DNA of 64,000 bases, taken from positions 62,001 to 126,000 of the forward strand of contig JAKVBI010000005.1 of the NCBI GenBank assembly GCA_022447545.1, written 5' to 3'. Position 1 is the first letter of the stretch; each line of letters starts with the position of its first letter. The notes beneath the pieces were generated by a model. That model made no database searches, had not been told where the DNA came from, and was given only the letters and a program-made list of their open reading frames with translations. Positions 8,105-17,342 of the stretch are shown piece after piece. The position numbers and the translations under genes were made by a program. The DNA comes from Myxococcota bacterium. GTDB taxonomy: Bacteria; Myxococcota_A; UBA9160; SMWR01.

Positions 8105-9232
8105 TCAGGCCGTTGCAGGGCCCACCTCGGTGTTACTCCCCGGAAGGGGCAGGTTGTAGAGGCGCGCGGCGTTGCCGGAAAACAGCTGCTGAAGCCGTTC
8201 CTCGGACAGATCCTCGCGTTCGCTCAACACCTTCACGCTGTCGGGAAACGCACAATCCCAATGGCAGTAATCCGACGCATAACAGATCACGTCCTCGCCG
8301 GAGGTTTGGGCCACGTAGGGGACCATCTTCTCGTCGGGTTCGCAGGTCAGAAAACCCCGGTTTGTGAAGTACTGGGAAGGAGGGCGGTCGATGTTTGGCG
8401 CCTGGTCGGGCATGAGTTCGTAGTGCTCATCCAGGCGTTCGAGCCAGAAGGGCAGCCAGCCTACTCCGGCCTCCATGAAGCCGACCCTCAGGCGCGGGAA
8501 GCGGTGGAAGATGCCCCCGACCGTGAAGTTGAAGGTGGCCTGCATGGCGCCCAACGGGTGGGTGACGGCGTGGACGCCCAGGCGCGAATCGAAACGCTCG
8601 ATGGCGAAAGGGGTCTGCCCCGGAGCCTGCCCGCCGCCGTGGGTACAGACCGCGATGTCCAGGCGCTGGGCGGTCTCCCACACGATGTCGAAGCTGGGAT
8701 CGTCGAGGTTTTTGTCCTGAACGTGGGTCGCCGTCACCATTCCCACGAACCCGTAGGTCGTCACGCAGCGCTCGAGTTCCGCAGCGGCGAGTTCTGGATC
8801 GATCATGGGCAGCTTGGCGACGAGTTTGAGTCGGTCTGGGTCATGGGCAGCGTACTCGGCCCGGGCGTCGTTGAGGGTCTGGCACAGGGCATTGGCGAAG
8901 TCCGGATCGCCCAGCGCCCACTCTTCGCCCGAGCCCGGGGGAAACAGCACCGCCAGATCGATGCCCTCGAGGTCCATGTCCGCCATGCGCTGAGCCGGGT
9001 CGTACATGCCCGGTTGCATGGGTGTGTCGAACTCCAGGGGGTCGTCGGGGCGCTCGTGGCTGCCGCCATCGTTCTTCATGCCTCCGCCCGGCAGACCGCC
9101 GTAGCGAGCCTTCATGGCGGCCACATATTCGCGCATTCTCCCCTCGAAGGTGGCGGGGATTCGGCGCCGCCAGCCCAGAGGCTCGCCTCCGTGCCCATCG
9201 GCGTCGATCACGTAGTATCCGAAGCGTCCCAA
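8105..9232 (-). CDS. Amidohydrolase family 2 TIM-barrel hydrolase
   Basis: A 375-residue member of the amidohydrolase_2 (ACMSD-like) family. The first metal motif reads DADGHGGEP near residue 10 and the late metal Asp is present in ICYASDY near residue 330, followed by the usual C-terminal GNAARLYNL. The start is TTG: GGAGG lies seven bases upstream and no better in-frame start fits. Members are cytoplasmic metal-dependent hydrolases or decarboxylases acting on ring-cleavage or lactone-like intermediates. Substrate unknown. The gene is divergent from the M20 hydrolase, with about 117 bases between them. Confidence 0.85.
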   Translation of the reverse strand: MGRFGYYVIDADGHGGEPLGWRRRIPATFEGRMREYVAAMKARYGGLPGGGMKNDGGSHERPDDPLEFDTPMQPGMYDPAQRMADMDLEGIDLAVLFPPGSGEEWALGDPDFANALCQTLNDARAEYAAHDPDRLKLVAKLPMIDPELAAAELERCVTTYGFVGMVTATHVQDKNLDDPSFDIVWETAQRLDIAVCTHGGGQAPGQTPFAIERFDSRLGVHAVTHPLGAMQATFNFTVGGIFHRFPRLRVGFMEAGVGWLPFWLERLDEHYELMPDQAPNIDRPPSQYFTNRGFLTCEPDEKMVPYVAQTSGEDVICYASDYCHWDCAFPDSVKVLSEREDLSEERLQQLFSGNAARLYNLPLPGSNTEVGPATA

Positions 9233-9349
9233 GTCGATCCTCCGATTCCAGCGCTGCGGAGCGTGCGTGAGGGCGCGCCTCGGATCGCCGGTGGGTCGTT
9301 GGAATTATACGCACAGTCTCGGTCGAGGACCGATGCGGAGGGGCGATTC

Positions 9350-10795
9350 ATGGTCAGGGCAATCGCGATCACGAGTGTGGGGCTGCTGTTGGGATTGCTG
9401 GGGTCTGGTGTTGCCCTGGCCATCGACGATGAGGCCGAGGTTCATCTCGATCGGGCGCTCGAAGAGCGCTGGGACGCTTCCTCCCAGGTGGCTCTGAATC
9501 TCTGGACGTTCGCGGAACTCGGGTACCAGGAGAAACGCAGCTCGCAACTCCTGCAGGCGACCCTTCAAAAAGCCGGCTTCGAGGTACAGGCCGGTGTGGC
9601 AGGCATGCCCACCGCCTTCGTCGCGTCCGCTGGTTCGGGGCGGCCGGTGATCGGCATCCTCGCGGAATTCGATGCGCTCCCGGGTCTGTCCCAAAAAGCC
9701 GTGCCCTACCGCGACCCCCGTGTGGAGCGGGGCAGCGGGCACGCCTGTGGTCATCACCTGTTTGGAGCGGGCTCGGTGGCCGCCGCTGTGGCGGTTCGGG
9801 ACTGGATGGCGACCCAATCGATTCCCGGAACCCTGCGTGTCTACGGCACGCCGGCCGAGGAGGGGGGGGCCGGCAAGGCCTACTTGGCCCGGGCGGGCGC
9901 CTTCCGAGATGTCGATGCGGTGCTGCACTGGCATCCCAGTGACCGCAATCAGGTGAGCTACGCGTCCACTCTGGCCAACAAGTCTGCAAAATTCCGATTT
10001 CGCGGGGAGTCGGCCCATGCATCGGCCGCCCCGGAACGGGGGCGGTCCGCCCTTGATGGAGTCGAGGCCATGAGCTTCATGGTCAACCTCCTGCGGGAAC
10101 ACGTTCCCGACGCCACACGCATTCACTACGTGGTCACGGGCGGCGGAGACGCGCCGAATATCGTGCCCGAAAATGCCGAGTTGTTCCTCTATGCTCGTCA
10201 TCCTGACGCGCGCGTGTTGGCGGGCATCTGGCAACGGATCGTCGAGATCTCAGAAGCAGCGGCTCTGGGAACCGGCACCCGGGTTTCGCACGAGGTGATC
10301 CACGGCTCCCACAGCGTGTTGCCCAATCAGGTCCTGCTCGATCGCCTGCAGGTCCAGCTCGAGCGGGTGGGTGGGGTGGAATACGACGCCGAGCAGACGG
10401 CCTTCGCCGAAGCTCTGTACGCGACGTTGCGCGACCCGGATCGTCTGCTCGGATCCCAGGAACAGGTGCAGGCGTCGACCCGCGGGCTGACGATGAGCTC
10501 GACGGATGTGGGAGACGTGAGCTGGAACGCGCCCACGGGCGGTTTTCGAACCGCGACCTGGGTGCCGGGTACGCCTCCCCACAGTTGGCAGGCCGTGGCC
10601 GCCGGAGGAATGTCGATCGGCCTCGAGGGGATGCGGGTCGCTTCCCGGGTGCTGGCTGCCACGGCGGCCGAGCTGTTCCTCGATCCGGAAATCATCGAGG
10701 CGGCGCGTGCCGAGTTCGAACGCCGTACGGGTCCTGATTTCGAATACCAGGCGCTGGTGGGCGAACGCCAGCCTCCACTGGATTATCGCGACTGA
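9350..10795 (+). CDS. Secreted M20-family amidohydrolase (AbgB-like)
   Basis: A 481-residue protein with an N-terminal signal peptide (MVRAIAITS then a hydrophobic stretch ending ALA near residue 24). It has the M20 zinc motifs HACGHH (residues 131-136) and PAEEGG (168-173), with the dimerisation domain following. Its overall layout is closest to p-aminobenzoyl-glutamate or indole-amide hydrolases. The ATG is preceded by GGAGGGG at a good distance; the open frame runs far upstream but that part lies antisense to the amidohydrolase and is not coding. It probably cleaves an amide or peptide outside the cytoplasmic membrane. Confidence 0.9.
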   Translation: MVRAIAITSVGLLLGLLGSGVALAIDDEAEVHLDRALEERWDASSQVALNLWTFAELGYQEKRSSQLLQATLQKAGFEVQAGVAGMPTAFVASAGSGRPVIGILAEFDALPGLSQKAVPYRDPRVERGSGHACGHHLFGAGSVAAAVAVRDWMATQSIPGTLRVYGTPAEEGGAGKAYLARAGAFRDVDAVLHWHPSDRNQVSYASTLANKSAKFRFRGESAHASAAPERGRSALDGVEAMSFMVNLLREHVPDATRIHYVVTGGGDAPNIVPENAELFLYARHPDARVLAGIWQRIVEISEAAALGTGTRVSHEVIHGSHSVLPNQVLLDRLQVQLERVGGVEYDAEQTAFAEALYATLRDPDRLLGSQEQVQASTRGLTMSSTDVGDVSWNAPTGGFRTATWVPGTPPHSWQAVAAGGMSIGLEGMRVASRVLAATAAELFLDPEIIEAARAEFERRTGPDFEYQALVGERQPPLDYRD

Positions 10796-10803
10796 CTCCA
10801 ACC

Positions 10804-10820
10804 AGCCCGTGAGACGGGCT
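10804..10820 (+). terminator. Stem-loop after the M20 gene
   Basis: A perfect 7-base inverted repeat (AGCCCGT / ACGGGCT) with a 3-base loop lies 8 bases after the M20 stop codon. There is no U-tract. It is in the right place to mark a transcript end before the CoA-transferase gene. Confidence 0.35.
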
Positions 10821-10929
10821 TGCCTGGGTCCGGGGTTCGGGCGCATGATGTCGCCAGTGCGGGGGGCGCGCTCCCCTTCAGTGGAATGCGCGACCGGCCC
10901 CGCCACCGCAACGGTGAAAGGAAAATCTC

Positions 10930-12141
10930 ATGAGCATGCCCCTCGAAGGTCTTCGCGTCATCGATTGGACAATCTGGCAGCAGGGACCAGCGGCGTCTCA
11001 AATGCTCGCCGACCTGGGTGCCGAGGTCATCAAGATCGAGTCGCCCGACGGTGGCGATCCCGGCCGTGGGGTCATGTCCATGGCTGGCTTGGACATGACG
11101 CAGGTGCCCAATGCGTATTTCGAGGGCAACAACCGCAACAAAAAGAGCATCACCCTGGATCTCAAGAAACCCGAGGCCCAGGAGGTCGTCTACCGCCTGA
11201 TCGCCCGCTCGGACATCTTCGTGCAGAACTTCAGAAAGGGCGTCGCTGATCGTCTCGGGCTCGGCTACGAAGATCTGCGAGCCCACAACGACAAGCTCAT
11301 CTACGCGTCGGCGACGGGCTACGGGCCCGAAGGCCCCGACAGCGGTGATCCCTCCTTCGACCTCCTCGGTCAGGCTCGCTCGGGGATCATGATGGCCGCG
11401 GGGGAACCCGACATGCCGCCCTTGACCCTGGCAGGTGGGCCCGCCGATCAGATGGGCGCTGTCATGTTGGCCTACGGAGTTCTGGCCGCGGTCGTGGCTC
11501 GTGAGCGACTGGGGGTGGGGCAAAAGGTCGATGGCTCCCACCTGGGCAGCATGATGTGGCTCCAGGCACTGAGTGTCTCGGCGCGCTTGATGGTCGGCGG
11601 CGGGCACCCGCGAAGTCAGCGTTCGAAGCCCGGCAACCCTCTGTGGAACCACTACCGCTGCGGAGACGATCAGTGGCTCGTGATGGGCATGATCCAGGCT
11701 GATCGCTACTGGGGCGATTTCTGTCGGGCCATCGGGCGGCCCGAAATGATTGAAGACGAGCGTTTCGCCACCATGCAGGTGCGCGGCCAGAATTCCGAGG
11801 CGTGTGTGGCGATTCTCGACGAGGTGTTTGCCAGCAAGCCCCGGGCGGAATGGCTCGAGATTCTGCGCAAGGGGGGGGATTTTATTTTCACCCTGGTCAA
11901 CTCGGTCAACGATCTGCCGGACGATCCGCAGGTGAAGGCCAACGGGTACGTGGTGCCCTTTGACCATCCGCGCTTCGGCCCGGTGCAGGTTCAGGGAATG
12001 CCCGTGACCCTGCACGAGACACCGGGGCAGGTCCGCCTGCCGGCGCCGGAACTGGGAGAGCACACCGAGCAGGTGTTGACGGAATTGCTCGATTACAGCT
12101 GGGAGGAGGTTGCCGAACTGCGCGAGCGCAAGGTGACCTGA
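10930..12141 (+). CDS. CaiB/BaiF family (family III) CoA transferase
   Basis: A 403-residue family III CoA transferase, the usual length. The N-terminal segment (PLEGLRVIDW, then ADLGAEVIKIE) is typical, and the catalytic Asp is at residue 173 in GGPADQMG. It moves CoA between an acyl-CoA and a free carboxylic acid, so it can activate a substrate acid without ATP. AAAGGAAAA lies upstream of the ATG. It stands alone between the M20 hydrolase and lysA; the acyl substrate cannot be inferred. Confidence 0.92.
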   Translation: MSMPLEGLRVIDWTIWQQGPAASQMLADLGAEVIKIESPDGGDPGRGVMSMAGLDMTQVPNAYFEGNNRNKKSITLDLKKPEAQEVVYRLIARSDIFVQNFRKGVADRLGLGYEDLRAHNDKLIYASATGYGPEGPDSGDPSFDLLGQARSGIMMAAGEPDMPPLTLAGGPADQMGAVMLAYGVLAAVVARERLGVGQKVDGSHLGSMMWLQALSVSARLMVGGGHPRSQRSKPGNPLWNHYRCGDDQWLVMGMIQADRYWGDFCRAIGRPEMIEDERFATMQVRGQNSEACVAILDEVFASKPRAEWLEILRKGGDFIFTLVNSVNDLPDDPQVKANGYVVPFDHPRFGPVQVQGMPVTLHETPGQVRLPAPELGEHTEQVLTELLDYSWEEVAELRERKVT

Positions 12142-12182
12142 ACTCGAAACTATTCGCTCGAGCCCCTGGCGGTCGTTTCGCC

Positions 12183-12211
12183 GTGGCAACCGGGCAACTG
12201 TCGCCTAGAAT
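12183..12211 (+). promoter_or_regulatory. Candidate sigma-70-type promoter of lysA, leaderless spacing
   Basis: GTGGCA at 12183-12188 (4 of 6 to TTGACA), a 17-base spacer, and TAGAAT at 12206-12211 (5 of 6 to TATAAT). The -10 box ends 8 bases before the lysA ATG and no Shine-Dalgarno sequence is present. Transcription would begin at or next to the start codon, giving a leaderless mRNA. Inferred from sequence only. Confidence 0.45.
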
Positions 12212-12219
12212 CGGTTTTT

Positions 12220-13470
12220 ATGAGTCCTGCTACCCCCAGAAGTGTCGATCCGGCCCTTGCCGTGAGTTTGGCCGAGCAATACGGAACGCCCTACTACCTC
12301 TACGACGCGCAGTTGATCCGCGAGCGTGTGGGGCTGCTGTCGGAGTTCGATGTCATCCGTTTTGCCCAGAAGGCTTGCTCGAACATCCACGTGTTGCGAG
12401 TCCTGAACGAGTTGGGCTGCTGCGTGGATGCGGTCTCCCTGGGCGAGGTCGAGCGAGCGGTTCGCGCGGGCTTCGATCCCCGAGCCGAACCCGCTGGCGT
12501 GGTCTACACCGCCGACCTCCTCGACGACGCCACTTTGGACCGCTGCCTCGAACTCGGCCTGCCCATCAATGCGGGTTCGCCCGACATGCTCGAACAACTC
12601 GGTCAGCGCCGGCAGGCCAGTCCGGTCTGGCTGCGGGTCAATCCCGGTTTTGGGCACGGCCACAGTCGCAAGACCAACACCGGCGGGGAGTGGAGCAAGC
12701 ACGGGATCTGGCACGAGCACCTGGATGTGGCGCTGCGCCACATCGAAAAATACGAACTCGACCTGGTGGGTCTGCACATGCACATCGGGTCGGGGTCCGA
12801 CTTCGATCACCTGCGTCAGGTCTGCGACGCCATGGTCGACTTGGTGCGAACCCTCGGAGTGGATGTGCGGGCGATTTCCGGCGGAGGGGGCCTCCCCATC
12901 CCCTACCGTCCCGAAGACGAGTCCTTCGACACCGAATCCCTGCACCGTCTGTGGGACTCGGCGCGCCGCGAGGTTGAGAACCTCGTGGGCCATCCGGTCA
13001 GCCTCGAGATCGAGCCGGGTCGGTTTCTCGTGGGAGAGGCGGGTGTGTTGGTCGCCGAGGTGCGTGCCGAGAAGCACATGCAGGCGAACCGATTCGTGTT
13101 GGTCGATGCCGGTTTTGACAACTTGGTGCGGCCTGCCATGTATGGCAGCCATCACGAGATCAGTGTGGTGGCGCGCTCCGGAGAGATGGCCTCCGGGGTT
13201 CCGGAGCCCACCGTGGTGGCCGGGCCGTTGTGCGAGTCGGGAGACGTATTTACGCAGGTCGAGGGGGGAGTCGTTGTGCCTCGCAACCTCCCACCCGCCT
13301 CGGTGGGGGACCTCGTGGTGATCCACGACGCGGGGGCCTACGGGGCTGCGATGGCGAGCAACTACAACTCACGCCCCCTGGCACCGGAGATCCTGATTGA
13401 TGGCGACGAGACTCGTCTGATCCGGCGACGTCAGACCATCGAGGACCTCCTCGATCTCGAAGAGGTCTGA
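12220..13470 (+). CDS. lysA: Diaminopimelate decarboxylase (PLP-dependent, fold III)
   Basis: A 416-residue protein of the alanine-racemase-fold decarboxylases. The PLP lysine is Lys51 in RFAQKACSN; also visible are HMHIGSGSD, the GGGG phosphate loop, EIEPGRFLVGEAG, CESGD near residue 340 and the final AYGAAMASNYNSRP. It converts meso-diaminopimelate to lysine, the last step of lysine synthesis. No other lysine gene is near, and it seems to have its own promoter. The Lys51 context differs slightly from the common YAxKAN, so a related diamino-acid decarboxylase cannot be fully excluded. Confidence 0.88.
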   Translation: MSPATPRSVDPALAVSLAEQYGTPYYLYDAQLIRERVGLLSEFDVIRFAQKACSNIHVLRVLNELGCCVDAVSLGEVERAVRAGFDPRAEPAGVVYTADLLDDATLDRCLELGLPINAGSPDMLEQLGQRRQASPVWLRVNPGFGHGHSRKTNTGGEWSKHGIWHEHLDVALRHIEKYELDLVGLHMHIGSGSDFDHLRQVCDAMVDLVRTLGVDVRAISGGGGLPIPYRPEDESFDTESLHRLWDSARREVENLVGHPVSLEIEPGRFLVGEAGVLVAEVRAEKHMQANRFVLVDAGFDNLVRPAMYGSHHEISVVARSGEMASGVPEPTVVAGPLCESGDVFTQVEGGVVVPRNLPPASVGDLVVIHDAGAYGAAMASNYNSRPLAPEILIDGDETRLIRRRQTIEDLLDLEEV

Positions 13471-13493
13471 GCGCGGACCGGTTGGAGGCGTTG

Positions 13494-14666
13494 ATGTCTG
13501 CCGAGCGATTTCGTGTCGAGATCCCCCAGGCAAAGCTCGACGTCCTGAGTCAGCGTCTCGACCAGGCCACCTGGCCTCACGACTACGAGAACGACGACTG
13601 GTCCTACGGCACCAATGCGAGCTATCTGCGCGAGCTCGTGAATTACTGGCAGTCCACCTACGACTGGCGGTCGCGTGAGGCCGCCCTGAACCAACGGCCG
13701 CATTTTCGCGCCAAAATCGACGGACTCCCCATCCACTTCGTTCACGAGCGCGGAGTGGGTCCGGCGCCGATTCCCATCGTCCTGACCCACGGCTGGCCCT
13801 GGTCGTTCATGGACTTCGACCGCGTGGTCGGGCCGCTGGTGGATCCCGCCGCCCATGGAGGGGATGCGGCGGATGCGTTCGACGTGGTCATTCCGTCGTT
13901 GCCGGGCTTCACCTTCTCGACCCCCTTGGATCGAAGCGGCATCCACTGGGCCAGTACCGCCGACCTGTGGGTGAAACTCATGCGCGACGTCCTCGGCTAC
14001 CCGCGCTTCGCGGCCCACGGGGGGGATTGGGGGGCTCTGGTCACCCTGCAATTGGGGCATGCCCACGCCGCCCACCTGATCGGAATTCATGCCACCAACG
14101 CCTTCCCCATGCCGCCTTTCGGGCAGTGGCGTCCCTGGATGCTCGGAGGCGCGGATCTCGACGACCTGCCCGCCGACGAACGCGAGGGCTGGCTGGCCTG
14201 GGAGCGGAAGTTCGCGTCCCATGTGGCTGTGCACATGCTCGACCCCCAGACCCTCGCCTACGCGCTCCACGACTCCCCCCTGGCGCTCTGTGCCTGGTTG
14301 CTCGAGCGGCGCCGCGCCTGGAGCGATTGTGGGGGCGATGTCGAGAGTCGATTCTCCAAGCAACATCTGATCGACACCACCATGCTCTACTGGCTCACGG
14401 GGAGTCCCGTGACTTCCATGCGTTACTACGCCGAAGCCGCACGCCACGTCTGGGAGCCGGCCCATCAACGGGTCCCCGTCATCGAGGCGCCCACAGGGCT
14501 GTCGCTGTTCCGCTTCGACATGCCGCCGGGACCCACGGACTGGGCCCAGGACTACTTCGATCTGCGCTTGATGAACGTCCGCGAGTCCGGGGGGCACTTC
14601 GCGGCCTACGAGGAACCCGAGGCCGTGGTGGCGGACATTCGGGAGACGTTCCGCGGGCTGCGCTGA
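13494..14666 (+). CDS. Epoxide hydrolase-like alpha/beta hydrolase with EHN domain
   Basis: A 390-residue protein. The first 100 residues match the epoxide hydrolase N-terminal (EHN) domain, rich in Trp and Tyr. The alpha/beta hydrolase core follows: oxyanion motif HGWPWS, nucleophile Asp in GGDWGAL, and the final catalytic His in SGGHFAAYEEPE. I start it at ATG 13494 because GGAGG lies five bases upstream; a TTG 12 bases earlier overlaps that site. It likely opens epoxides to diols in the cytoplasm. It lies between lysA and an acyl-CoA synthetase, 57 bases from the latter. Confidence 0.85.
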   Translation: MSAERFRVEIPQAKLDVLSQRLDQATWPHDYENDDWSYGTNASYLRELVNYWQSTYDWRSREAALNQRPHFRAKIDGLPIHFVHERGVGPAPIPIVLTHGWPWSFMDFDRVVGPLVDPAAHGGDAADAFDVVIPSLPGFTFSTPLDRSGIHWASTADLWVKLMRDVLGYPRFAAHGGDWGALVTLQLGHAHAAHLIGIHATNAFPMPPFGQWRPWMLGGADLDDLPADEREGWLAWERKFASHVAVHMLDPQTLAYALHDSPLALCAWLLERRRAWSDCGGDVESRFSKQHLIDTTMLYWLTGSPVTSMRYYAEAARHVWEPAHQRVPVIEAPTGLSLFRFDMPPGPTDWAQDYFDLRLMNVRESGGHFAAYEEPEAVVADIRETFRGLR

Positions 14667-14723
14667 TTGGATTGGGGACGCCGGCCGTCGGCCCGTTGAT
14701 CTTGTGACGAGGAGGGATACGAG

Positions 14724-16367
14724 ATGGAGATCTTCCGCGACGTCGTGCTGGCTAGACGGGGCGACCCCAACCCCGCCATTCTTTTCGAGGATCAGTCCTA
14801 CAGCTATGCGCAGTACGTCGACGCCAGCCTGGTGCGTTCGGCCTTCTTGCTCGACCAGCGGCGCGAAGGGCCGCTTCACGTGGGCGTTTTGCTCGACAAC
14901 GTTCCGGAATTCCCCATGTGGTTGGGGGCCGCCGCACTAGCGGGAGCCACGGTGGTGGGCATCAACCCGACCCGGCGTGGGGCGGAACTCGAGCGCGATA
15001 TTCGACACACCGATTGTCAGCTGATCGTGACCGAAGCACGGCACGCCCCCATGCTCGAAGGGCTCGACCTCGACCTCCCCCCGGATCGCATCCTCGACAT
15101 CGAGAGCGACGACTACCTCCGAGCTCTCGAGCCCCATGCCGGGGCGGACGTGCCCGACGTCACTGTGGAACCCCGAGACCGACTGCTGCTGCTGTTTACT
15201 TCGGGGACCAGCGGTGCGCCCAAGGCCGTGATCTGCAGTCAGCTCAAACTTGCGCTGGTGGGTCAGAGCATCGTGGGGATCGCAGGGTTGAGTGCGGACA
15301 CCGTCGCCTACCAGGTGATGCCCATGTTCCACTCGAATGCGTTGTTCGCGGGGTGGTCGCCCACCGTGGTGGCCGGCGGGGCCAGTGCACTCCGGCGCAA
15401 GTTCTCGGCCTCGGGCTTCCTGCCCGATGTTCGCCGCTTTGGGGCGACCTACTTCAACTATGTGGGTAAGCCGCTTTCCTACATCCTCGCGACGCCGGAA
15501 CGTGAAGACGATGCCGACAACCCCCTCCGGTACGTCTTCGGAAATGAGGGCGCCGATCTCGACATCGGCCGCTTCTCTCAACGTTTCGGTGTTCCGGTGC
15601 AGGATGGATATGGTTCCACTGAGACCGGCGCGTCGGTCAGTCGAAGCGACGACATGCCCAAGGGCTCACTGGGCCGAGCGCCCGAGGGGCTGGTGATTCT
15701 CGACTCGGAGACCGAGAAGGAGTGCCCGGTGGCCGACTTCGATGCGAACGGCCGCATCGTCAACCCCGAAGAGGCCATTGGCGAGATGGTCAACACCCAG
15801 GGCCCGGCGTTGTTCGAGGGGTACTACAACAACGACGAAGCCAACGAGAAGCGGATGCGCAACGGCTGGTTCTGGACCGGTGATCTGGCCTATCGGGATT
15901 CCGAAGGATTCATCTACTTCGCGGGCCGTGATTTCGAGTGGTTGCGTGTGGATGGAGAAAACTTTGCGGCGGCCCCCATCGAGCGCATCCTGAGCCGCTT
16001 TCCCGGGGTCGTGCTGGCCGCCGTCTACGCCGTTCCGGATGCTGAAGTGGGAGACCAGGTGATGGCTGCCCTGGAACTGGTCGACCCCGAGGCCTTTGAT
16101 CCGGACGCCTTCGAGCGATTCCTCCACGAACAATCGGATCTGGGGACGAAGTGGGCGCCACACTATGTGCGTGTGACCCACCACCTGCCCATTACTCAGA
16201 CCAGCAAGGTGCAGAAGCGAAAATTGCGCGCCGAGCGTTGGGAGTGCGACGAGTTGGTGTTCTTTCGGCCGAACCCAGAGGCTGCCCTTCGGCCCATCAC
16301 GGCCGATGACGCAGTGGCTCTGCGCCGCGAGTTCGAAGCTCGAGACCGTGAGAATCTGCTGATCTGA
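14724..16367 (+). CDS. AMP-forming acyl-CoA synthetase
   Basis: A 547-residue adenylate-forming enzyme. The P-loop-like motif TSGTSGAPK is at residues 159-167, with DGYGSTETG in the middle, WFWTGDLAYRD near residue 390, and a C-terminal lysine in TSKVQKRKLR. It ligates a carboxylic acid to CoA through an acyl-AMP. GAGGAGG precedes the ATG. The second motif contains a longer acidic insertion than in FadD proteins, and the closest group by feel is the crotonobetaine/carnitine or bile-acid ligase set. Substrate unassigned. Confidence 0.88.
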   Translation: MEIFRDVVLARRGDPNPAILFEDQSYSYAQYVDASLVRSAFLLDQRREGPLHVGVLLDNVPEFPMWLGAAALAGATVVGINPTRRGAELERDIRHTDCQLIVTEARHAPMLEGLDLDLPPDRILDIESDDYLRALEPHAGADVPDVTVEPRDRLLLLFTSGTSGAPKAVICSQLKLALVGQSIVGIAGLSADTVAYQVMPMFHSNALFAGWSPTVVAGGASALRRKFSASGFLPDVRRFGATYFNYVGKPLSYILATPEREDDADNPLRYVFGNEGADLDIGRFSQRFGVPVQDGYGSTETGASVSRSDDMPKGSLGRAPEGLVILDSETEKECPVADFDANGRIVNPEEAIGEMVNTQGPALFEGYYNNDEANEKRMRNGWFWTGDLAYRDSEGFIYFAGRDFEWLRVDGENFAAAPIERILSRFPGVVLAAVYAVPDAEVGDQVMAALELVDPEAFDPDAFERFLHEQSDLGTKWAPHYVRVTHHLPITQTSKVQKRKLRAERWECDELVFFRPNPEAALRPITADDAVALRREFEARDRENLLI

Positions 16368-16385
16368 AGCGTTGGCTTGGCGTTT

Positions 16386-17342
16386 TCAGCGCAGAGCGGG
16401 CAGCACATCCTCGGCCACCCGCTGCATGGCTTCCGCGAACTGAAGCGGCGTGGGCTGGGCGATTCCCGGTAGCGTCGGGAAGCAAAGTGCGTGCTCGAGG
16501 CCGACTTCCGCGTAGGCGGATAGGCCATCGATGATCTGTTGGGTAGTGCCTCCAACGGCGGCGCTGTTGGAAGGAACGGGCTCGTCGAGGTGAATCATGG
16601 GCCCGAGCATGGAGAAGGTGACTTCGGAGGGGTCGCGTTTCGCCTGTTCGAGGGCGTCTCGGACCTGGGCGAACTCGATCTTCAACTCGTCTGGGTTCGA
16701 TGAGATCGAGTGGTAACCCTGGCCGTATCGCGCCACGCGCCGCGCTGCGATGGCCCCCTTGCCGCCCACCCAGATCGGAATGTGGGGCTTTCTGGCGGGT
16801 TTGGGGTTGGCGTGGACTTCCGTGAACTGGTGATGGTCGCCCTCGAAGCTGGCAGGGCCTTCCTGCGTCCATAGCTCGATGCAGATACGCATCCATTCAT
16901 CGGTGACGCGACCCCGCACTGCGTAGTGGTGCCCGATGCCGAGTTCGTCGAACTCTTCCTGCATCCACCCCACGCCAATTCCCAGGAGGACGCGCCCGTG
17001 ACTCAGTTGGTCGATCGTCGCCAGCATTTTGGCCAGCACCAGTGGGTTGCGGTAGGGAACGATCAACACACTGGTCCCGAGTTCGACCCGCCGGGTTCGG
17101 GTGGCTACGGCGGCGAGGACGGCCAACGGATCGTAGATGTTCTGGCGATAGGCAAAGCCTGCTACGCCGGATTCGTTGTACGGGTATCGGGAGCCGATGG
17201 CCGCAGGCATGAAGAGGTGGTCGTGGGCCCACACGGAATCGAAGCCAAAGACTTCGGCGCGGCAGGCGGTTTCCACCAAATCTGCGGCATCGCCATGCTT
17301 ACCGAAGGTGTCGAAGTTTCCCACCGCGATTCCGAGCTTCAA
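16386..17342 (-). CDS. LLM-class flavin/F420-dependent oxidoreductase
   Basis: A 318-residue luciferase-like TIM-barrel protein. The fold is recognised from GFDSVWAHDHL near residue 38, the RVELGTSVLIVPYR strand, SHGRVLLGIGVGWM, and the later KPHIPIWVGG. The start is TTG, overlapping the stop of the preceding LLM gene (TTGA) with AGGAG eight bases upstream; the open frame upstream of it lies antisense and is ignored. Such enzymes use reduced FMN or F420 to act on small organic substrates; the cofactor cannot be told here. It is about 50% alike by eye to its neighbour, suggesting a local duplication. Confidence 0.85.
   Translation of the reverse strand: MKLGIAVGNFDTFGKHGDAADLVETACRAEVFGFDSVWAHDHLFMPAAIGSRYPYNESGVAGFAYRQNIYDPLAVLAAVATRTRRVELGTSVLIVPYRNPLVLAKMLATIDQLSHGRVLLGIGVGWMQEEFDELGIGHHYAVRGRVTDEWMRICIELWTQEGPASFEGDHHQFTEVHANPKPARKPHIPIWVGGKGAIAARRVARYGQGYHSISSNPDELKIEFAQVRDALEQAKRDPSEVTFSMLGPMIHLDEPVPSNSAAVGGTTQQIIDGLSAYAEVGLEHALCFPTLPGIAQPTPLQFAEAMQRVAEDVLPALR

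Noticed and set aside
7658-9349. Long open frame upstream of the M20 gene on the plus strand
   Set aside because: It lies antisense to the autotransporter and amidohydrolase genes and has no family features; the signal peptide of the M20 protein begins at 9350.
13431-14879. 482-codon minus-strand open frame opposite the epoxide hydrolase
   Set aside because: The plus-strand gene has clear motifs. GC-rich codon use creates long antisense frames here and at 10783-12189 and 46334-47767 as well.
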